12,918 nt of DNA from Trachipleistophora hominis (taxonomy: Eukaryota > Microsporidia > Pleistophoridae): assembly GCA_000316135.1 (NCBI GenBank), contig JH994073.1, forward strand, positions 1 to 12,918, in the 5' to 3' direction. The translations under genes were made by a program, and so were the position numbers. Shown here in pieces: positions 7,086 to 12,918 of the stretch (its first letter is position 1; every line of letters starts with the position of its first letter). The notes beneath the pieces were generated by a model. The model did not search any database. It was not told the DNA's origin and worked only from the letters and a program-made list of their open reading frames with translations.

Positions 7086-8310
7086 TCGATTTCAAATATG
7101 TTTCAATACGTCTCCTCTGCTGTTAATACCGCCACCTATCACATGAAGCTATCGTTGTCTATATATATATGTCACGTTAATACGTTTTGTTAGCATTTAA
7201 ATAAAATATGAGTTTAAGTTGACATTAAATGAGTAGTTATAATAATTAAACGATTGGTTTATTATTCGATACGAAGGTGTTAAATAATAAAGTTAAAAGT
7301 ATTTTTTAATATAGCAGAGTCCGTTTTAAAATAGCACAAAATAATCGAATTTCTGGTACAGATACATTTGAATACTTCATAGATGCCCAAAAACGAAGTG
7401 TTTTTACTTTTTATTGCGTTAAAATTGTCATCGTGAATAACCGGCCACGACAACCACTTAGGAGAGAATTTTTCACCGATAATTATTCTTTGATAATATT
7501 TGAAAATATAAACTGCGAACAAATTGAGGTTAAGTATTTAAAGAATTTAAAAAACGTTTACCTGTTGGTAATTCGATAATTATATTCGTATATTGCCTCC
7601 TTAAAAATAATACAAAACTGGATAAATTTATTATGTGTCAACACATAGGATTTATTGGTAGCTCAGTTTCAAATTTAATACGCTAAATAAGTTAAAGTAT
7701 ATTTTTATTTAAGTTTTTTAAATACATCCAGTCCCATACAAATAATTACAATCTTCATGGGTAATATATGTTATACAAATATATTTAGATTATTTCAGGG
7801 CTTTCTACCAACCATATCATCGTCTATCAAAAAAGATAAACTAAAAATATGTGTTATATTTTACCTCATTAACTTGTAGTATCAAAAATTATATCAAAAA
7901 GATCTTTTTTGAATTATTTTTATGATATTCTAGAGAACATACACTAATATATTATTCTTGGCGTTTAATCAGCTATAATTTTGATGATACACGATTGGTT
8001 GTGTTGTGAGATGCTGTGAGTAAATAAAAATGCTTTTAGTTAAAAGAAGATGGTTAGTCTCATATATCCAATCAAAGCACATTATTTATCTTTCAATCGT
8101 CTTGAACATTGTAAAAATAGTTGCCAGTAAAAAAGTTTTAAATATATTGTTGGAAAGCAGTAATATTATTGAGGTCGCTATATTAACTCCTAATTCATGA
8201 ATTTGTGCACAGAAAAAATCCGAAATCAAATATATACCGGCAAGAAGCAACAATTCCATACTAAATCGTTTAATAAGACTACATGGAATAAAAATTTTAA
8301 TAATGGGTGT
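7086..8310. other. Convergent intergenic region, no confident gene
   Basis: AT-rich 1.2-kb gap between the 3' ends of the Cfd1-like gene and the second SulP gene. It contains a candidate polyadenylation signal (AATAAA, 7200-7205) and a possible spliced or decayed reading frame on the minus strand (7280-7622, listed separately). No clear copy of the repeat core is seen here, which sets it apart from the other long gaps. The remainder shows nothing I can support. Confidence 0.55.
7280..7622 (-). pseudogene. Possible gene relic, perhaps with a 49-nt intron
   Basis: A minus-strand open frame (7280-7522, stop at 7280) has protein-like composition, including GEKFSPKWLSWPVIHDD. It has no ATG; the frame opens after a stop upstream. 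If the 49-nt segment running from GTAAACG to TTCGCAG (about 7513-7561) is removed as an intron, the frame joins another open stretch (RRQYTNIIIELPT) without a stop. That stretch also runs back to a TGA before any ATG, and no CCC motif is present. I do not recognise the product. Either the 5' end is lost, making it a relic, or the match is chance. Confidence 0.2.
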
Positions 8311-9903
8311 CTATGTTTTCAACTGTTCTGCATTATTTAAAACCTTACAAATTTTATTAAACCGCTTTTCGTTAAAATTGAATGGAACGCCTACGATTAC
8401 GACTTTTTTATCGGGTTTATTAATAGCATCGTAGAGTAGGTCAGAACCAATCCAATCCACAGCCGGACACTCTAAAAGATCGATAACAATCTTTTCATCC
8501 GTAAAATCGTATTTTTTAAACTTGTTCATAGTCATAAAACAAAGTATAAAATCTATTTTTATACAGGTATAGCCTGCTAAAAATTCCGAGTAGGTAGACA
8601 CACGTTGTTCATTGCTTATAGCACGTCTTTTCAGCATAAAATAGAATGCCAAATGTATTAAAATGCCAGTGACAACGCCAAGAAAATAGTCCTCTGTTAA
8701 ATATGAAATCAAACTAATCACAAAAACAACAAGCTGCTCGAATACTTTCGTTTCAGAAATAACGGTTAGCAGCGTATCATAGATCATTGTCGATCCTATT
8801 AGTAGAGGTGGCATACATAGAAGAAATTTTGGAACGTATCCTCGGATAGAACAGCCAAACAACGCAACAAATACCAAAAATAAGCCACTAATGATTCCAT
8901 AAATTCTTTTTGTGCCGCCGCTCCTGTAAAAAGGACCAGAATAACACGATATGAAGTAACATGGTATAAAAGTGAATAGATTAGTATATCCTTGTGTTCC
9001 TAGCTCTGCAGAATAGTCAAATTCAATGTTCAAATCCATTTTGTAGCTTGGCAGATTGTAAGTAACATGTAGCAATGAGAAAAAAACACAAACTAAAACG
9101 GTTCTTAGATTTTTTAACAGAAACCCGAACTGAAGTGTTTCCAACTCAATCATATTAAATAACATGGAAGGATTGATAACCCTATTATCTCTTTCGTGCA
9201 GCCAACCATGTAATATCAATTCGTAAATTAAATCGTTCTTAAACTGGAATATGAAAAACGAATAAAATAAACACATACATACCACCATGCTCAACGGCAT
9301 TATGTACATTATATTTGGATATCGCTTTTGAAGAACGAATACGATAAGAACCACGGCAAAAGCAATTATGTACATCGATAGATGCTCATGATTATAACCG
9401 TTCGGCATAAGTTCTTGCAAACCTACGGGAATTTGAATTATTCCTATGGTTGCAAATATTCCGTAAACTACAGCTTTCGGAATTTGTAAAATCAGTCGGC
9501 CTAGCCTGAGTTTCATCATTATGATGCTGCTAAACGCAAATAAGAGACCAGTAACGAAGAACAAAAAAATACTATTCGTAACTAAAGCCTCCTCACTATC
9601 AACATTTTTTCGGACGTTTTTGCTCATCTTGTGGAAGAAACGAAAGTTTTCTACGATTGCACTGCTGACAATTCCTGCGGGAATAGTGGTAAATATGTTG
9701 TAAAAAATCATAGAGCTTATCGTTGGATATATGTAGAGTATCATACACACTGCGTCAATGTCTTTGCTTGAATTATAATTCTCCATAATTGCACCGCTAT
9801 ATGACAGCATATCCATTAATTCAAATATGCAAACCATAATCACACATGATAACATATTTCTTATTTTGAATTTATCTGAGTTTGCTGTCTCCACCTTCTT
9901 CAT
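8311..9903 (-). CDS. Second SulP (SLC26)-family permease with reduced STAS domain, 530 aa
   Basis: Paralogue of the 3028-4629 gene. Residues 1-430 hold about 10-12 hydrophobic segments, with ELMDMLSYS in TM1 (28-36). ELGTQGYTNLFTFIPCYF (300-317) is nearly identical to the paralogue, and FYRSGGTKRIYG (325-336) follows. The C-terminal STAS-like domain (about 445-515) has IDLLECPAVDWIGSDL (474-489), again with Trp after the Asp. I place the start at the ATG at 9903, preceded by CCCC (9911-9914) with 7 bases between. The open frame extends 13 codons further up to 9942, but that extension begins with GTG, an unlikely eukaryotic start. It is more AT-rich than its paralogue. The substrate is unknown: sulfate or other anion transport, or the amino-acid role of the fungal Vsb1-like branch, are both possible. 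The pair may be specialised for different membranes or stages, but the sequence does not show this. Confidence 0.92.
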   Translation of the reverse strand: MKKVETANSDKFKIRNMLSCVIMVCIFELMDMLSYSGAIMENYNSSKDIDAVCMILYIYPTISSMIFYNIFTTIPAGIVSSAIVENFRFFHKMSKNVRKNVDSEEALVTNSIFLFFVTGLLFAFSSIIMMKLRLGRLILQIPKAVVYGIFATIGIIQIPVGLQELMPNGYNHEHLSMYIIAFAVVLIVFVLQKRYPNIMYIMPLSMVVCMCLFYSFFIFQFKNDLIYELILHGWLHERDNRVINPSMLFNMIELETLQFGFLLKNLRTVLVCVFFSLLHVTYNLPSYKMDLNIEFDYSAELGTQGYTNLFTFIPCYFISCYSGPFYRSGGTKRIYGIISGLFLVFVALFGCSIRGYVPKFLLCMPPLLIGSTMIYDTLLTVISETKVFEQLVVFVISLISYLTEDYFLGVVTGILIHLAFYFMLKRRAISNEQRVSTYSEFLAGYTCIKIDFILCFMTMNKFKKYDFTDEKIVIDLLECPAVDWIGSDLLYDAINKPDKKVVIVGVPFNFNEKRFNKICKVLNNAEQLKT

Positions 9904-9910
9904 TTGGATC

Positions 9911-9914
9911 GGGG
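9911..9914 (-). promoter_or_regulatory. CCCC start-proximal motif of the second SulP gene
   Basis: Minus-strand context AATACCCCGATCCAA, then ATG at 9903. The motif lies inside the GTG-initiated 5' extension of the frame, which argues that the extension is untranslated promoter or leader DNA and fixes the start at 9903. Confidence 0.5.
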
Positions 9915-10407
9915 TATTGGTTATTGAAAGTTCTTTTATCACAACATTATCAGATACAACGTATCATACATAAGTTTCGATAATAATTAGAAAATATGAT
10001 TGATACCGCTAAATTAACCACATAATACTTTGCTTTTGATGTGTGAACGTAATATAACCCCTTTTCCAACATTTTTACAGCCCGTTATTTTTGAGAGGTA
10101 AGTTCAGTAATCGATCAGAAGGTTCATACTGTGAACAGAGTGTTAATGTTAATATAATCACAGTATAATTTCAGTATAATAATTAAAAAAATAGATACTC
10201 GCTGTCATTTCACATTAATCGTAAGAATTATGTCAAATGTCAATAATAAATTCAAATATAACTAAAATAATATGTAAAAAAGTATTATTATATCTATAAA
10301 TTGCACGAAACAACTGTATATGTACTAAAAAATTTTATACATCTATTTAAATATACAAGCAAAACGTGTAACATAGAATACGTGTATACTATAAATTTTA
10401 TCTGGGA

Positions 10408-10680
10408 ATGAAAGGGCAATATTATGTTTTCGGAACATATTCTCTTCCCTACCAATCTACCATATTAAATCCAGTCAACCAGTGCCACTTTATTATAAGA
10501 ACATGGGCATATATAATGAATAATACTGAAATTGCACCGCAAAACAACGGCCTCTGTAGCCACTGTCGGTACTTGACACACCGAGAGATTTTTATTAAAT
10601 GCTCTAGCGAAGATGTAATTATTAATTCAGCGAATTCTCACAAGGCGAAATACTACACATTACCAAAAAACGTATCGTAG
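10408..10680 (+). CDS. Doubtful small ORF, 90 aa
   Basis: Starts with ATG and ends in TAG at 10678-10680. Its GC looks higher than the flanks. The product has a CSHC pair (residues about 50-53) and a further Cys near 65, so a small metal-binding fragment is conceivable, but I do not recognise it. There is no CCC motif in front of the ATG (context CTGGGA-ATG), unlike the four confident genes, and no signal peptide or membrane segment. It may be a small gene, a fragment of a mobile-element protein, or chance. Confidence 0.28.
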   Translation: MKGQYYVFGTYSLPYQSTILNPVNQCHFIIRTWAYIMNNTEIAPQNNGLCSHCRYLTHREIFIKCSSEDVIINSANSHKAKYYTLPKNVS

Positions 10681-10769
10681 AAGCCAATAGCACAAATTCG
10701 CCGTTGAGGTTCCAGTAACTCTACTGCATAACCACTCAAATATTTCAAATGTATTAATCATCATCATTT

Positions 10770-11345
10770 CATAAAAATAAAAAGACTACTCACAATCACG
10801 AACTTATTGTTCTGTTCAAGAAAAAATAAAAAATTTTTTTCAATGTTTTGTTAGAAAATAATAATTTATGACTGTTTCACGATTTCGACGTTCGAAAATT
10901 CGCACAACAATCTTTTGTGACTGATATTCAAAGAAAACACTGACGCTAGTCATATTGTAAGAAAACAACTCTCGCAAGCTGATTAACCAGTTTGATGGAA
11001 AAATCAATCTGTTTTACTTATTTTTCTACAACAAATAGTAATTTACACTGCGCTATATAATTCTAATGTTTATAAACTTACTCCACAAACTTTTAGTAAA
11101 AATATTTCGGTGAAATACTAACTCTCGTCAGGAATTATTTTTAAATCCCCGTTGACGATGACAACTACGTGACTTAAGTTTTCTTAAAATAGAAATAGAG
11201 CTAAATAAGATTAAATTTTATTAAACTCATGCAAATACACCTTTCTTTTTATAAAAATGATAGCATATCTGGTCACTCAATAATAAAAAAGCAACTCACA
11301 AGCTGATCAGTCAGTTTGTAAAAAGCAAAAAATTTTTTTCCACGT
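10770..11345 (+). repeat. Right array of the ~320-bp repeat family, first part
   Basis: Three plus-strand cores. A diverged one is near 10797-10820 (GAACTTATTGTTCTGTTCAAG, followed by A then T runs). AAGCTGAT with CCAGTTT is at 10976-10993, and AAGCTGATCAGTCAGTTTG is at 11300-11318. The last two are 324 bp apart. The block starting GGAATTATTTTTAAATC at 11131 lies 169 bp before the 11300 core; its counterpart in the left array lies 169 bp from the core at 2051. Blocks TAATAAAAAAGC and GATAGCATATCTGGTCACTC precede the 11300 core, paralleling the left copies. Confidence 0.6.
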
Positions 11346-11569
11346 TTTTGTACGTGTTAAAACTATTACCACCTCATATCAATATTAAATAGAGTATCTT
11401 CTTTAAGTAAAATTTATGTATTTATCAATGAACATTTACCGATGATTTTATTATTGACATAATTCATCGGCTTTATTTTGGTATCCATCCTGATAGCTAG
11501 GGAAATATTTTATCTTATTCTATAGATTTACGCGTATATTAGTTATGTACTTTGTTTTATAAATTTTTA

Positions 11570-11612
11570 AAGCGACACCAGTGGTTAATAGTTTTTTAAA
11601 TTGTCTTTGTTC
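11570..11612 (+). repeat. Diverged repeat core
   Basis: GCGACACCAGTGGTTAATAGTT (11572 onward, then T-rich) aligns with the core near 12565 (ACTTGCAAACTGGTTGAATAG). It lies about 278 bp after the 11300 core. It is degenerate, and by-eye alignment is the only support. Confidence 0.3.
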
Positions 11613-11804
11613 TTTATAAATTCGTTCGGTTCGAATTAACTATTCGCATGTTTTTTATCGATAAAGGATCGCGATAACATCGTATACTCGTTAAATAAAA
11701 TGAAAATTTCTATACTTTTTCACATATTAAGGCAACGATGTAGCCATATCGATTAATAATTATAAAACTGGTAAGAATATGCACCGAGCAGAATGAGCTT
11801 GTGT

Positions 11805-11885
11805 TTCTACAAAAATATTACACGGTCACTGTTTATATTTAACTTTTTTAAAAGCTCGCAAACTGAATCGTTTTAGTTAATTTAA
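11805..11885 (+). repeat. Diverged repeat unit fragment
   Basis: Contains AAAGCTCGCAAACTGAATCG (11851-11870), matching the GCAAACTG core of the 12565 copy, preceded by a CACGGTCACTG block that resembles the GGTCACTC block before the 11300 core. It is about 282 bp after the core near 11578. Confidence 0.4.
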
Positions 11886-12539
11886 CTCTATATTTTTTAT
11901 ATTACTTTTAGACACTGAAAAGACAACCTCAAATTAGGCGACCTTCATGTAAAGTTAAAAGATACGTACAAAAACTTCCTCCATCATGAATAATTTTTTC
12001 TTTGATTTAGGTAATAAATCATGTATCGAAACCAGCGTATTTTTTAGACTCTATAAATAAATAAGAAATCTGAATTAACTAAAAAAAGCAAGAGCATATA
12101 TTTTACTTTGCGGTTATTTCACAAAGCAAAATAATTCCATATTTATAACATTCAGCTCTTAAAATCAGCTCTTCTCATGCCAATACTAAACGACGTTTGC
12201 TTTTAAAGTAACATATATAGTTAAAAATATATTCGCGGCATACCCGTAAACGTTTTTACATATCTCAGCGCTTTTTCGGTACGTTTTCGCTGCAAATAAA
12301 TAACCAGCATCTTTTATTGCTATTATTGTCATAGAACAAGAAAGCAAGAAATCGTTGCACAAATTGATAGCTAATTATGATGCAAATGCATAATATAAGA
12401 AAATTAGTCCTGTGGGAATGTATAATATAATATGTTTTTATTCTGTTGACTAATATTTTGTACATATAGTTGCATTCACATCGGTAATTTTCTGGTATAT
12501 TTCAAATAATATATATTGATAAGAAGTTCAAATTGTCAT

Positions 12540-12670
12540 TCATTCAACATTGATAAAAGGACAACTTGCAAACTGGTTGAATAGTTCAAGAAAAACAAAA
12601 ATTAATTCTCTTTCAGTAAAGAATAAAATGATGGCTATCATTCAATTTAAAAACCACAAAATTCCGTCAA
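12540..12670 (+). repeat. Repeat unit copy near the window end
   Basis: Core ACAACTTGCAAACTGGTT (12561-12578) is followed by GTTCAAGAAAAACAAAAATT, the same A-run order as in the other copies. The distance from the previous recognisable core is about 710 bp, room for one lost unit in between. Confidence 0.5.
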
Positions 12671-12918
12671 ATTCTCTTACCAACGATGTGTAATTAAAAT
12701 ATTATTGCCAACCAAAGAATAAATTTTTTCGCAATCGGATGAAAAATGAAAACTACGTAAACGCAACTATATTAGTGTTGAAATTTCGATAAAATAAGTT
12801 TAATTCTTTTGCAAGTATGCTAATTTAACCATAATATTTATAACTAGTATAGTACAGTGAATATTAAACAAAAACGACTCATGGTTGTACTTTCCTTTTT
12901 GGTTTTATCCGATAAACG

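Larger units (their letters stand above)
9904..12918. other. 3-kb gene-poor right-hand region
   Basis: Very AT-rich. It has promoter DNA for the second SulP gene at its left end, one doubtful 90-codon ORF (10408-10680), and plus-strand copies of the repeat family from 10770 nearly to the window end. A perfect 6-bp hairpin lies at 11619-11637 (AATTCG / CGAATT). The 66-codon minus frame at 12265-12465 is hydrophobic, low in complexity and lacks a CCC motif; it is not taken as a gene. No RNA gene was found. Confidence 0.55.

Noticed and set aside
9904..9942. 13-codon N-terminal extension of the second SulP gene
   Set aside because: It begins with GTG and contains the CCCC start-proximal motif; ATG 9903 is a better eukaryotic start.
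11571..11645. tRNA-like stretch with GGTTCGAAT and GCGA/TCGC ends
   Set aside because: T stem and acceptor do not pair and it is AT-rich; the B-box resemblance comes from a local hairpin (11619-11637) next to a diverged repeat core.
12265..12465. 66-codon minus-strand hydrophobic frame
   Set aside because: Low complexity, no CCC motif, no recognised family; expected by chance in AT-rich DNA.
1..12918. CRISPR array, bacterial operons or ribosome-binding sites
   Set aside because: No regular short direct repeats with unique spacers; the genes are eukaryotic in type, with C-runs and not Shine-Dalgarno sites before their starts.

Overview
The window looks like nuclear DNA of a microsporidium-type eukaryote: AT-rich, no introns in the confident genes, sparse genes and a short C-run just upstream of each start codon. 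Four protein genes are well supported. Every one has a CCC to CCCCC run 0 to 11 bases before a plausible ATG, usually in the context TACCCC or TAACCC, like the start-proximal CCC signal described for microsporidia. The species cannot be named from sequence alone. The lineage call is an inference from this motif, the gene content and the style of the proteins.

Layout: 1-316 is the C-rich upstream region of an unrecognised gene (317-1276, +, 319 aa). From 1277 to 3027 there is no convincing gene. This stretch holds a hairpin, a decayed copy of the gene's 3' end, a GC-rich possible small RNA (about 1531-1608) and a degenerate repeat array. A SulP-family anion/amino-acid permease lies at 3028-4629 (-). 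After a 1.6-kb gap comes a Cfd1/NUBP2-like Fe-S scaffold ATPase at 6252-7085 (+). A second SulP paralogue follows at 8311-9903 (-). The last 3 kb (9904-12918) has one doubtful 90-codon ORF and otherwise degenerate repeats.

The two SulP genes are diverged paralogues in the same orientation, with the Cfd1-like gene between them on the opposite strand. I see no functional link between the transporters and the Fe-S factor, and nothing suggests an operon.

The main hidden structure is an undescribed-looking family of roughly 280-325-bp degenerate repeats in most of the intergenic DNA. Its hallmark is an imperfect palindromic core (AAGCTGAT, a few bases, then CAGTT) followed by A-rich then T-rich runs. 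Copies left of and between the genes lie on the minus strand. Copies in the right-hand 3 kb lie on the plus strand. Two independent adjacent pairs have nearly equal spacing (322 and 324 bp), and an internal block sits 169 bp from the core in both. This looks like ancient tandem or satellite-like sequence, or decayed mobile-element arrays. All alignments were made by eye.
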